From contig NC_053149.1 of assembly GCF_016808335.1 (NCBI RefSeq), positions 39,386,118-39,450,117 of the forward strand: 64,000 nt of DNA, written 5' to 3'. The position numbers were made by a program, and so were the translations under genes. The notes under the pieces were generated by a model. The model saw only the letters and a program-made list of their open reading frames with translations. It was not told where the DNA came from and did no database searches. The DNA is from Panicum virgatum. Taxonomy: Eukaryota > Streptophyta > Magnoliopsida > Poales > Poaceae. Shown here in pieces: positions 13,414 to 24,147 of the stretch (positions within the stretch are counted from its first letter, which is position 1; each line of letters opens with the position of its first letter).

Positions 13414-13904
13414 CGCATGGCGAGTGGCGGAACTGGAAAGAAATTTTAAAGAGGATTGAGACCAAACAAATTTTGATAATATTTGCAGTACAAAAATTTG
13501 ACAATTTATATTAATTTTTTATTAACTGTGCTAAGATGCGCTAGTTAGTCACAGTATATATTATTTAATCATGCAATGACAATTCACAAAGTAAAATAGG
13601 AACGAGAGTCAATATATCTTGTTCATTTTAGTTTTGCCTTGGTTTCCTACAAAGATTAGGCTTAATTTAAAAAAAATCTATTCTATTATGCGATACGAAA
13701 TCAACAATGCTTACAGAGTATACCGTATCACCAATAATAAATTTATATTGGTTTAAATTGAAGAAGTATAGACAGAAGCTATGGATTTGATGCCAATGTG
13801 ATTGCATTAGTGGGGCAGGTGGGTTTATTGTTGCCGTCCATCTCGGCTGTGCCTGCCTGCCTACTTGCCATCGGCGCCTTGGCGTGCATTCGGGCGATGC
13901 TAAT

Positions 13905-14236
13905 CGTGAGACCTGAGTCTACTGGAGACACTAATGAGCTGTGACTAGCGAGCAGCCACATAAAGAGAACGGAAAAAACTTCCGCGACTAGAGATCAGTG
14001 TCGATCGTGTGAACTTTCAAAGAACCGAATAAAATTGTGGGTTTTTGTTGTGGACTGAAGTGGGTTAAGATTAAGATGTACTTAAAAAATTAAGCTAAGA
14101 TTAATTTGAGATTAAAGATTACTTCGAAACTTAATCTAAGGTTAACTAAGATTAAAGAATATTTATAAAAATTTAACTAGAATTAAGATAAAATTGGAAG
14201 GTACTCAACAATAATTATTTTGTTCGGGGGGGGGGG
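13905..14236. repeat. Direct repeat, copy 1 (duplicated gene 3' end)
   Basis: This stretch is roughly 80-90% alike by eye to 16193-16530. Shared blocks include AGAGAACGGAAAAAACTTC, GGACTGAAGTGGGTTAAGAT and TTAACTAGAATTAAGATAAA. It corresponds to the last codons and 3' UTR of the gene fragment at 14320-16251, and then runs into the G-run and inner hAT terminus at 14264. Confidence 0.8.
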
Positions 14237-14441
14237 GCATGGCCCCTCCCCAGGTCCGCCACTGCGCACCACATGCTCCTTTTACATTTCCAAAAAATTG
14301 GTTTGTTCTGTGTTTGCAGAAGGATTATGATGAGAATGATCCTGTAAAGAAAAATACACACATACTCCGGTATCTGTTGCTAGATATAGTAGAAATGATC
14401 ACACAAGATATTATCAAAAATGGACAAGGGTAAGTTGTATA

Positions 14442-16064
14442 CTATGATACGCAGATACTTCGCAAAACTCACATACCGGTATCGGATACCGTATCAGATA
14501 CCCATACTTCACGGATACCCTGGATACATATCCCGTAGGTATCAGTAATTTATGTGATTTTCAAATAATAAAAATAAATCTGATACTTCTTAGATACCTT
14601 ACCGATACATGTGGGATACCTTGGAACAAATACTCATTCACTACACATAAGAGCAATCTGTGCAGCTGTGTACAGCCACCTTGTACAAGCAGGTGGGTTC
14701 TAGTTGCTACGTTATGTGTGTGTTGAACCTAAGTTTGAATGATGGCTTCATGGTCTGAACGTTATGCCTTGAACCATAGAACGTTATTGTCGGTACCCTG
14801 CAACTGGGGTACCCACTCCTACTGTGCCAAGACGCGTAGTTATCCGTAACTACGCACTAAGGAGCTGAGCAGCCGGACCCCTAGGGTCCGACTCCATCTC
14901 ACCGGACCAACGGTCCCGGACCCGCTTCCCGCTCGGGGACGGGTCCGGTGTCACCACGTGTCCCAGAGGTGGAAATGCTCAGCACCTGTGGCTGCGGACC
15001 CGGACCCCCGCAGGTGGGGTCCGAGACCTCCACGTGCCATCCGGATTCCCGCAGATGGGTTCGGGACCTCCACGTGCCTATCCGGACCCCGTGAGCTCTC
15101 GGCTCAGCTAGCTGCTCGGGAGGGGTCCGGAGCCGCCACGTGTCACGCAGACACGGGCGCGGGCGCAAGCATTCCGCTGGAAGCTCTCTCACCCACCCGC
15201 ATTAAGTGCGAGTGGTTGAGGCGGACTCTGCTGCCTCTGGGCACGGGGCAGCTTTTGTCAGTCCACACTGTGGATCGCCAGTTACCGAGGCGGCTCGTCA
15301 GTTACCAAGGCAAGCATTAAAGACTCAGCGCCGCGCGCATGGGCGACGAGTCATGATGACCAGCTACTGACTGGAGCAACAGTGCACGCTGCTACAGTGG
15401 ACTGAGTCAGTAGTTCGGCGCTTCATCATGACCTCGACGCGCGGCTGCAGAGGCTAGACTCTACTCCGACAGGACAGCTCAAGACCATACCTGGTCAGAA
15501 GATTCGTACGTTGTAAGATAATATATCGCCGGGTCCACATGTCGGGGCCCCGCTCAGTGTACGTGCTCCCCTTGGTCATATAAAAGGGAGAGCACGCCCG
15601 CTAGAACAGAGGTTCACACAGACACAACACAAGCTCGGATTCACTCCGAACAATTCCGTTCTCAATCTCTTGAGAGCACAAGCAATACAACACACAGTGG
15701 ACGTAGGGTATTACGCTCCGGCGGCCCGAACCACTCTAAACCAGCTGTGTTCATCGTGTTCCTCCACCAAGATCGGGCTATCCCTAGCTGCTCCCCGAGT
15801 ACTCACCCTCTGGGTTGAGGCGGGTGCACTACGCCACCCGGCTGTGGGTTTGCACACCACGACAGTTATATCCTGAATAATGTTATTGTTATGTTATGTA
15901 ATATTTATGATATGTGTGCTAATTTCTAATTTGAGTGGATTTATTATTTTTTTACTTTTAAATATATTGCCGTATCCCCGTACCTGCATTGGGGGAGAAA
16001 TGGCGTATCGGAGTATCGCTGTATCGCGTACCGGTATCCGTATCCGCATATCCGTGCAACATAG
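14442..16064. mobile_element. hAT MITE (GGATACG-rich), split by a solo LTR
   Basis: The left end CTATGATACGCAGATAC and right end ATCCGTGCAACATAG are imperfect inverted repeats. They are flanked by a perfect 8-bp duplication GTTGTATA (14434-14441 and 16065-16072). Subterminal zones contain repeated GGATAC/GTATCC motifs, for example TACCGGTATCGGATACCG and TACCGGTATCCGTATCCG. Without the nested LTR the element is about 540 bp and non-coding. Confidence 0.88.
14788..15864 (+). mobile_element. Solo LTR (gypsy-type), 1077 bp
   Basis: The sequence begins TGTCGGTACC and ends CACGACA, with the required TG...CA borders. A perfect 5-bp target duplication GTTAT flanks it (14783-14787 and 15865-15869). 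A TATA-like TATAAAAGGGAG sits at about 15580, roughly 280 bp before the end, as expected for U3/R. No internal retroelement coding sequence or second LTR is present, so it arose by LTR-LTR recombination. Assignment to Ty3/gypsy is inference from length and GC-rich composition. Confidence 0.85.
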
Positions 16065-16192
16065 GTTGTATATAGAAATGGGCAGATGCATAGATAATAT
16101 CTGATTGTTGTCTCTCTCTTGCAGTATCTTGACAGAGGAAGGCCAAAAACAACTATTTGCAAGTTTAAATAGTGCGAGAACGGAAAAAACTA

Positions 16193-16530
16193 ATGAGACA
16201 GACTTGAGTCTGCTAGCACCCTCTACTGAGACACTAATGACCAATGACTAGCCAGTAGCCACATACAGAGAACGGAAAAAACTTCTGAGACTAGAGATCA
16301 GAGTCGATTGTGTGAACTTTCAAATAACCGAATAATATTATGGGTTTTTATTGTGGACTGAAGTGGGTTAAGATTAAGATATACTTAAAAACTTGAGCTA
16401 AGATTAAACTGATATTAAAGAGTACTTTGGAAACTTGATCTAAAATTAACTAAGATTAAAAAATATTTAAAAAATTAACTAGAATTAAGATAAAATTAGA
16501 AAATACTCAACAAAAATTATTTTGTAGGGG
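16193..16530. repeat. Direct repeat, copy 2 (gene 3' end and 3' UTR)
   Basis: Partner of 13905-14236. Here the repeat includes the intact end of the 16125-16251 exon, its stop codon and AT-rich 3' UTR. It ends at a shorter G-run and a degenerate hAT terminus (GTGGATTCACTG, about 16546). Confidence 0.8.
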
Positions 16531-16794
16531 GCATGCCCCCGCCGTGGATTCACTGACTTGCCTGTAGCGGTGACTTTCGATCCATTTTCCCTTGCAGTTG
16601 GATGGACGAGATCTAGTGCTATAGTATCGTGACACAGTGATCCGGTGAACAGTGAAACCGCACAGTGAATCAGATACAGTAAACAACGTTGGTCTACTGT
16701 TTATCCAGGCGCAATTTACTGTAGCTTTTGCTGACTTTGCTAACAGACAAGCCGGACCGGCATCCCCCACCCAAGTTCCGCCACTGCGCACGGC

Positions 16795-17939
16795 CGGCCG
16801 TGGGATGCAGCGGCGTACGACAAATGTAGGACGAACAAATCGAGTGGTTGTGCAATCAGAGGGCTCGTACAGCTCAGGTTCTGTTCCGCATCGTCATTCG
16901 GGGCTTTTGGTGGTTTCCAGGGCTTTTGGTGGTTTCGTGTACCGACTCTTTTTATTAGTAGTTCTTTTTTTTTCTTCTTCTTTAGATCCATGAAGAGGGA
17001 CACGCGGACTATACCTACAAGCTAGATTAATTCACTTTTTTCTCGTCAAAAGTTTGCATGTCAATTATAAATACTCACTCCATTTTAAAATATAGCTATT
17101 TTTATTTTAAATATAAAAATACAGTCAAATGACATATAAAAAAATCCTTGCTCAAGCAATTGCTTCTGCCACTAGTGGTAGAGCTAGGCCTTGGACTACT
17201 TGACTTTAGCCTTGATCTAAGGTCATTTTAACCAATAAAAATCTATTAAAAATGTAGCGGTATCAAAGATCCAACGCATTGTAATTTGTACCTGCATTAA
17301 CAATGTACCGGTGGTGAGACTAGAGATAGCCTCTCAGATGTTTTGGTTCCTTCTCACCCTTTTTGCACCCATTTTGTTAGAAAATGAGTCCTAGACGCCT
17401 AAAATCTGGGGCGTGTGTTGCAGTTTGGTTACGCCTGCTAATGGTTTTGAACCCGTCCCAAATTCGTCCATACCCATATTTCAAGAGCTCTAACTATCAC
17501 CCATCCCGATCCACTCCGTCGGCCCAATGTCCCAACCCGTCTCAACCCGAAGTCACGTCGGAAGATGATATGTGACTTACGCGCCAATCTACTACCATAA
17601 CGTCCCAATCCATTCCAACCCGTCTGTGTCGTCAACTCAATCCGCCCCAACCGGTTTCATAGTGTCACCCGTTTTCATCCATCCAATAGTACTCGTATTA
17701 AAACCCACCAAAACACCCATCAAGCCCCGCTCCATTAGCAGGAGTAAGTTTAGTTGAAAAAAGTGAAGTGACACCCTGCCGGGCCCCACTTCGCGGGCCC
17801 ACAACGGCGAAGCCTTCGGCGCACGATAAAAGGAGACGTTGGAGTCGTTCCTTCCCCCGAACCCAAAGGCAAAACCCCCCGCCTCCCGAGCACTGCTCCC
17901 AATTTCCTCTCGCCGCCTGCCTTCCCTCCCTCCGGCGCC
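16795..17939. other. Intergenic and promoter region of the legumain gene
   Basis: Contains a small tandem duplication of GGGCTTTTGGTGGTTTC at about 16899-16937, a MITE-end-like ACTCACTCCATTTTAAAATA at about 17075, and a degenerate (C)CCGTCCCAACCCG-rich stretch at 17450-17760. A TATA-like GATAAAAG at 17824-17831 lies about 110 bp upstream of the legumain ATG and is a plausible core promoter. Confidence 0.45.
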
Positions 17940-20900
17940 ATGATGGCCGCTCGCCTCCGCGTCGCGCTGCTGCTCTCCGTCTGCCTGTGCACCGCGCGGG
18001 CGCGGCCCAGCCTCGAGCCGACCATCCGCCTCCCGTCGGAGCGCGCGGCGGCGGGGGCGGCCGAGGAGGGGACGGACGACGCCGTCGGGACCCGGTGGGC
18101 CGTGCTCATCGCCGGCTCCAACGGCTACTACAACTACCGCCACCAGGTACGACGCGCCCCGCTCCTCCGCTCCGATCGTCGGCTTGGCTGCTTAATTCCT
18201 TCCCGTCAGTTCGCGTAATTTGATTCCCTTGGTGACGGACGGTTTACCTTATTGAATCAAATCATCCGTGCGCAGCCTGTAGAATCCGATTCGCGTCATC
18301 TCCATTTGATTTCATACGATTTGATTTGATAGCTGATCATCCATAGTTAAAGCTAAAGCTCTACTGCTGCATCGCTTTGAAGCAGGCCCACCAATTTAAG
18401 AAAGCAAACAAATAGAGTTTTGCCCGTCCCGTGCGCACCGCCCGTTCCTAGTAATATACTAGGAAGTTTTTTCCGGTTTGGTCCAGCTCATTTGCCGTAT
18501 GGTCTGGATTCGGTTCCTGTTGTTCAGCTTTTCTATTTTCTCAGAAGGGGAAATTGACGGGTCTCCTAGGCCGTAGGTGACACGAAATTTTGCTGACTTT
18601 TGGGGGCCTACATGTCACCATCAGTGTTGCGGGGAACAGCAACCATCCTGATAAGGCCAAACTCTGTATATAACCAGATATTTGTAGGTGTCCAGAAACA
18701 TGACGATTTGAATATTTTTCATACTAAATGTACAGACAGGACTTGAAGATATTGTTTTAACTATGTCTGGATGTCTGATTGTACGAACATCATACATCTA
18801 CCTTACCGTTGTGTACTAAGTCACCAGTAACATGATTTTTCGTTTCAAAAATTACTTCCAACTTTGTGATTAATAATAGAATCAAGCATTAACCATAATA
18901 AGTGTACTTTTTTATGACAAAGAAAGGTTATCTACTAGACTACTACTAGCTTTTACTGGAAACTAAGACAAGCTCTTTTGGGAATGGAACTTGCAGGCGG
19001 ACATCTGCCATGCCTACCAGATCATGAAAAAGGGCGGACTCAAGGACGAAAACATCATCGTCTTCATGTACGACGATATCGCTCACAGCCCGGAAAATCC
19101 GAGGCCTGGTGTCATCATCAACCATCCCCAGGGTGGCGATGTCTATGCTGGGGTTCCAAAGGTAACTGAACTTATTCCTCCAGTAAAGTTTATGCTAGTT
19201 AGAGAAATTCAGAATTACCTTTCTACTCAGTGGAGTAGTTGTGAAAAAGAAAAGTTACATCGTGACAGTATTATAATTTAATTATTTAAACCCCAAAAAT
19301 ATATACAGCATGAAGTACTGCATTGAAAATGACAGAATGCCTAAATTTCCATCGTTTTGACGTCTTTTGCCAACCTGTTCTGAACAAAAAAAAAGCTGGA
19401 TTGGTCCACTTCAATTTGGTGGAGATAAAGCTAGGACAACTTAATTATAATTGAAAATTACATACCAGTGTCAACTTCTTTAGTGCTAATGGTTACACAT
19501 CCTTAGTCTTTTGCCAACCTGTTCTGAACAAAAAAAAAGCTGGATTGGTCCACTTCAATTTGGTGGAGATAAAGCTAGGACAACTTAATTATAATTGAAA
19601 ATTACATACCAGTGTCAACTTCTTTAGTGCTAATGGTTACACATCCTTAGTCTTACTTTTCCTTCCATTTGGCTAACATTACTCTGATTTGCACTGCAGG
19701 ATTACACTGGGAGGGAGGTCAATGTCAACAATTTCTTCGCTGTTCTGCTTGGCAACAAAACAGCTGTCAGTGGTGGGAGCGGCAAGGTTGTGGACAGTGG
19801 CCCCAATGATCATATTTTTGTTTACTACAGTGACCATGGGGGTCCCGGTGTCCTTGGTCAGTACTCGAAACATTATGGGACTTCATTCAGATTAGTATTT
19901 ACTTAAATAAACCAGTACATACATGCATGTCGAACCAAAAAAATGCACAGTTGTTTACTCTGTCAAAAAAATTCAGGGATGCCTACCTACCCATACCTCT
20001 ACGGTGATGACCTCGTAAATGTTCTGAAGAAGAAGCATGCTGCGGGGACGTACAAAAGCCTGGTAACAGAACAGTTGTTTGCTCATTTCTGCTCTGTATT
20101 GTTGTGATGCGTGAAGCAATGATTTTTAGCTGTATGTGTGCTCTCTCACCTTATGCAGGTCTTTTACCTTGAAGCATGTGAATCTGGGAGCATATTTGAG
20201 GGTCTCCTGCCGAACGACATCAATGTGTACGCTACCACTGCTTCAAATGCAGACGAGAGCAGCTGGGGAACTTACTGCCCTGGCGAGCACCCTAGCCCTC
20301 CGCCAGAGTATGACACCTGCTTGGGAGACTTGTATAGTATTGCTTGGATGGAAGACAGGTACTTGATTTTCTTTTATATATCTTTTTCACTGGATTTTCT
20401 TACTTTGAAATCTTGTCCAGACCTTGTGACACCAATTCACATGTAGGACCATGGAATTGAATCTCTTTTGGTTTTACTCACATCAGTTAGTTAACATGTA
20501 CTTGATAAACCAATATGTTAGCTAACATAGACACATATTACCGTACAGATTTGTTATTGGGGAATGATTAATCATTACCATGATATTAGTACCTGGTAAC
20601 ATGACTACCTCTGTCTTTGTTAATTAAAGTTAGACGAAGAGGATGCATGTGTTGCTTTACTTTTAGGTGCATGTGCTTGACAAGAAATTTATTGATTTGC
20701 CCCACGATATGATATCTCAGCAGTTTATTTGGATCATGTGCTCTGTATTGACTCCGGGAAGAATGGGCTGATCATGTCAATTTGCCCAATTCCCTTAATA
20801 AGATAGAGAACAAATGGCTTACTAGTAGCATGAATCATCAGCAGACACCAGCTATTCTGCTTTCCTTCTAGCTCACAGTCTACTTATGAGTTTGACCAAA

Positions 20901-22139
20901 ATCTATATCAGAGCACATTCAAATGCTGCAGCTCAACTGCAGAATTATGCATTTGAGTAGGCCAACTATAACCTTTTTCAGTTTTTTTTGTAGGCTACAA
21001 ATCTGATAACCATTGAACTAGACTTGTTTATTCTTTTGTAGTGGTTTGTGTTTTATATTCTGCAAAATGTCAGCAATGTCAGAGGAGATTAGTGGTGCAA
21101 ATTATATCATCCGTTTTTATATGATTAAACTTTGAAGTGAGTTATAACCTATCTTCATTTAGCACTTATTTGAAATTCCTCTATTTTGACAGTGATTTCC
21201 ACAATTTGCGAACTGAGTCTCTCAAGCAGCAATACAATTTGGTGAGTGTTTTGATCTTGATTTGTTAGAAGCACCTTATAAGCATGTTTCAATGTGCTTA
21301 ATCAATTACACTTACTGTTTGTTCAGGTCAAGGATAGGACATCGGCTCACAATACTTACACCTATGGTTCCCATGTGATGCAATACGGCTCACTGAACCT
21401 GAATGTGCAACATTTATCTTCGTATATGGGCACAAACCCTGCTAACGATGGCAACAAGTTTGTGGAAGGCAATTCCTTGCCATCATTCACAAGAGCTGTT
21501 AATCAGCGTGATGCTGATCTTGTTTACTTCTGGCAGAAGGTTTGTCTCTCATGAGAGCTAATTATCTTGATATTTATCAGAAGAACTCCACGATTTATGC
21601 ATTCATTTTCATGAATAAACCAACTGATTGGCTTCTTTGTCTCTTGTGAAGTACCGGAAATTGGCTGAGGGCTCACCTGGGAAAAATGATGCCCGGAAGG
21701 AATTACTTGAAGTGATGGCCCACCGATCTCATGTTGACAACAGTGTTGAGCTGATTGGAAGCCTTCTCTTTGGCTCAGAGGATGGTCCAAGGGTTCTGAA
21801 GGCTGTTCGTGCAGCTGGTGAACCTTTGGTTGATGACTGGAGCTGCCTCAAGTCCATGGTTAGCCTCTTATTGACAATGATTGCAGCTGAGTCATGAAAC
21901 AACTCTTCCTCTCCTTGCATAGTTGCATGCCTGACAAATCTCTGTATTTTCTTCAGGTTCGTGCATTTGAGGCGCAGTGTGGGTCGTTGGCGCAGTATGG
22001 AATGAAGCACATGAGGTCCTTTGCAAACATCTGCAATGCCGGCATCCTTCCTGAAGCAGTGTTGAAGGTCGCTGCTCAGGCTTGCACCAGCATTCCTTCC
22101 AACCCCTGGAGCTCCATCCACAAGGGGATTAGTGCCTAA
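17940..22139 (+). CDS. Legumain / vacuolar processing enzyme (See2-like)
   Basis: Nine exons with GT-AG borders and unbroken phase: 17940-18146, 18997-19161, 19700-19856, 19977-20062, 20159-20358, 21193-21241, 21327-21539, 21652-21858 and 21957-22139. Together they encode 488 aa, the usual length for plant legumains. Residues 1-20 form a signal peptide ([11 protein letters not shown]). The C13 catalytic dyad is visible: His170 in YYSDHGGPG and Cys212 in [10 protein letters not shown] sequon N143-K-T is present. The C-terminal autoinhibitory prodomain follows, ending SSIHKGISA. Vacuolar processing enzymes cleave after Asn/Asp, maturing vacuolar proteins and acting in senescence and cell death. 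The sequence is very close to what I recall of maize See2, a vegetative-type legumain. The first of two adjacent ATGs was chosen. No break is seen. Confidence 0.96.
19362..19649. repeat. Perfect 144-bp tandem duplication in legumain intron 2
   Basis: Bases 19362-19505 and 19506-19649 appear identical, including an A9 run (GAACAAAAAAAAAGCTGG in both). Such identity in an intron implies a very recent duplication or an assembly artefact. It does not touch the exon borders. Confidence 0.9.
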
Positions 22140-22150
22140 ATGATGCACAG

Positions 22151-22318
22151 GTGAAGCGAAATATTTCAGCTGCTCCACCATACTGAACTCCATTACAATC
22201 CTCAGGGGTGTTGTGCTTGAACCATAGGTGAAGCAGAATATTTCAGCCGCTCCATCATACCAAACTACATTATAGTCCTCAGGGGTGTTAGTGCTTGAAC
22301 CATAGGTGAAGCAGACTT
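22151..22318. repeat. 77-78-bp tandem repeat in legumain 3' UTR
   Basis: Two diverged copies begin GGTGAAGCGAAATATTTCAG (22151) and GGTGAAGCAGAATATTTCAG (22228). Each ends with GTGCTTGAACCATA. A third truncated copy GGTGAAGCAGAC follows. They start 12 bases after the stop codon and probably lie in the transcript. Confidence 0.85.
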
Positions 22319-22319
22319 A

Positions 22320-24147
22320 TGCCATTATTCTGTTCCACCGCATCAGGTTACCATAGTTATGCCCGATTTCCGGTGTACATACATAGTCGGAAAGTTGTTT
22401 GGCAATATAATTTCTCGTTGTTGTACATATTCCCGATAGCTTGTTAGAAGATGTGTGTAATTTGTACTTCCAATTAATGATGAACACATTGCTACTATTT
22501 TTACATCACCATCTGAAGTTCAAGCTTTGTTTGCAACATGGAAATTTGTTCTTGGTTCTTGCAGGGAATTAGATCATTGATTGTAAGATTCTTGCACTCA
22601 AAAGAACCCCTGAGTTATTTTTCGTCAGAATTGAATTGTTTTTTTCATCTTTCGTTTGGAGTTCAGCATATTTTAAGCTGTAGGCTTGTACCTAGTGATA
22701 ATGGGTGGTTTCATTAGTTTTAACCCTTTCTGTCGCATTGTTTTGCAGCACCATACCTTCATGCATTTCTGCTTGTGAAATACGTAGGGCGCATATGCAG
22801 ACTGCAGTAGGTATTAGGTACTGATGAAAAGGGATTCCATTATTACTTAGGGCTGCAGATGGTCACCACCATATGCGTTTCTAAATTCTGGTGTGACTGC
22901 CTTAGCTTAATGTTGATATATCGAAGTAAACAGAGGCACACACGCGTGTCTTCAGTTTCCATGGCAATAATTTCCAGGCTGCCCAACAGAGTTGCTGAAC
23001 CAACCAGAATGTGTGCAGCTGCAAGAAACACATGTGCCAACCTGAAGTCTGGCTAACAGTTTGCATGTTCAAACTACACCGTGGGTGAAATTTGGCGAAG
23101 TGTATGACATGCGTTAGCGTATCACCACAAGTTAAAGAGTACGAGTGATGCGTTCTTTCTATCGAGAATAGAGACTATGGGGACACAACAATTGCAAAGC
23201 ACAAACTGTACCAGGTCGTCCCAAGAACAACACGACATGCACGGAATTCATATCCCCACCTACTCTACTGGCCTGCAGCCGAAATCAGCGTTCAAGCCTT
23301 GGGATCGTTCAGTAATGCAAGTTTTGGTGAACAGCAAGACAAGAGCCCGCTTAGCACTAATATAATCTGCGCTTAGTTTTTAATTAGCAAAAAGGGATCT
23401 GCACAAGCTTCTGTGCTCCACCTTTCAGGAGCACGCTCATGGCGCTTGTTGTCAAGAACTCAGATTAATAGCGGTAGCAACAATCATACATACAAAGCAT
23501 AAAGCGAGAAGGATTCGGTCTCAGATTTTAGACTTTTCCCCCCCCTCAATCTGGCTGGAAAGTCGCAATTGGAGTGCCATTATTGTTATTTTCGTTGCAA
23601 TTCAACCAGAAGGGAGCGTGTCAAAGTTAGGTTGAATTTTAACTTTGACAGGTTGGCCTTGGGTTGTTCTGAGCCTGAGCACGGCAAGTGTTTCATTCAG
23701 GTCGATCAGACGACCACACGATCTGATGCAACCTTCTTGGTTGAACAGACACCAACATGACATCTTGGCCCGTCCGTATATTATCCAGCAAAGGCCGAAG
23801 GTGAAGTTGCACAGAGATTGCAATATGCGCTAGAAACACCCACGATGGAAGGCTGGATAACACGGCACGCATAGCTTAACTGACACAGCATAAAGTAGCA
23901 AAATACAAAAGCATATGTAGACCAAAAGAGTCTCATCTCCAGGTTACTAGATTATGGCTGTAACAATGAAAGTTCGACAGGCTTCCACCTGTTCCAGAAA
24001 CAGTAACAGGGAACCGTATGAACCACAACTCAGGACATCATGGCGTGATACAATGTTCTTACTTAAACACTCCGCGGTAACTGATAGTATCTCTCCAGCT
24101 CCTTCCTGGACACGTATAGAGGATGCAAGTGTGACCTGGGTGCAGCT
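22320..24147. other. Convergent intergenic region between legumain and Nup50 genes
   Basis: Holds the 3' UTRs of both flanking genes, with candidate legumain poly(A) context around 22440-22500. Short ORFs on both strands at 22843-23056 and 23569-23833 have no recognisable domain and no splice support. No transposon termini were identified. Confidence 0.4.

Larger units (their letters stand above)
14320..16251 (+). pseudogene. Two terminal exons of an unidentified gene inside a hAT element
   Basis: Exon 14320-14429 has acceptor TTTGCAG and donor GTAAGT. Exon 16125-16251 has acceptor CTCTTGCAG and stop TAG. They join in phase into one uninterrupted frame of about 78 residues. It starts KDYDENDPVKKNTHILRYLL and continues through IVEMITQDIIKNGQG to the end LLAPSTETLMTND. 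I do not recognise the family. The intron contains a complete hAT MITE and a solo LTR, both with perfect target duplications, so the splice signals predate those insertions. Upstream exons are not visible between the inner hAT end and 14320, so this is probably a captured gene 3' end rather than a functional gene. Confidence 0.55.
13422..16786. mobile_element. Composite/nested hAT element (CAGTGGCGGA type)
   Basis: The left terminus GAGTGGCGGAACTGG (13422) pairs with two possible right termini of the same family: CCAGGTCCGCCACTG ending at 14264, and CCAAGTTCCGCCACTG ending at 16786. The flanks CGCATGGC (13414-13421) and CGCACGGC (16787-16794) match 7 of 8. The inner end is followed by CGCACCAC (5 of 8). 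I favour the large span as the transposed unit, with the inner end as a second nested or duplicated terminus. The interior holds ~330-bp direct repeats, two exons of an unknown gene, a second hAT MITE and a solo LTR. Confidence 0.6.

Noticed and set aside
22843..23056. Hydrophobic short frame on the minus strand and its plus-strand partner
   Set aside because: No domain, no neighbouring exons, and both strands open by chance.
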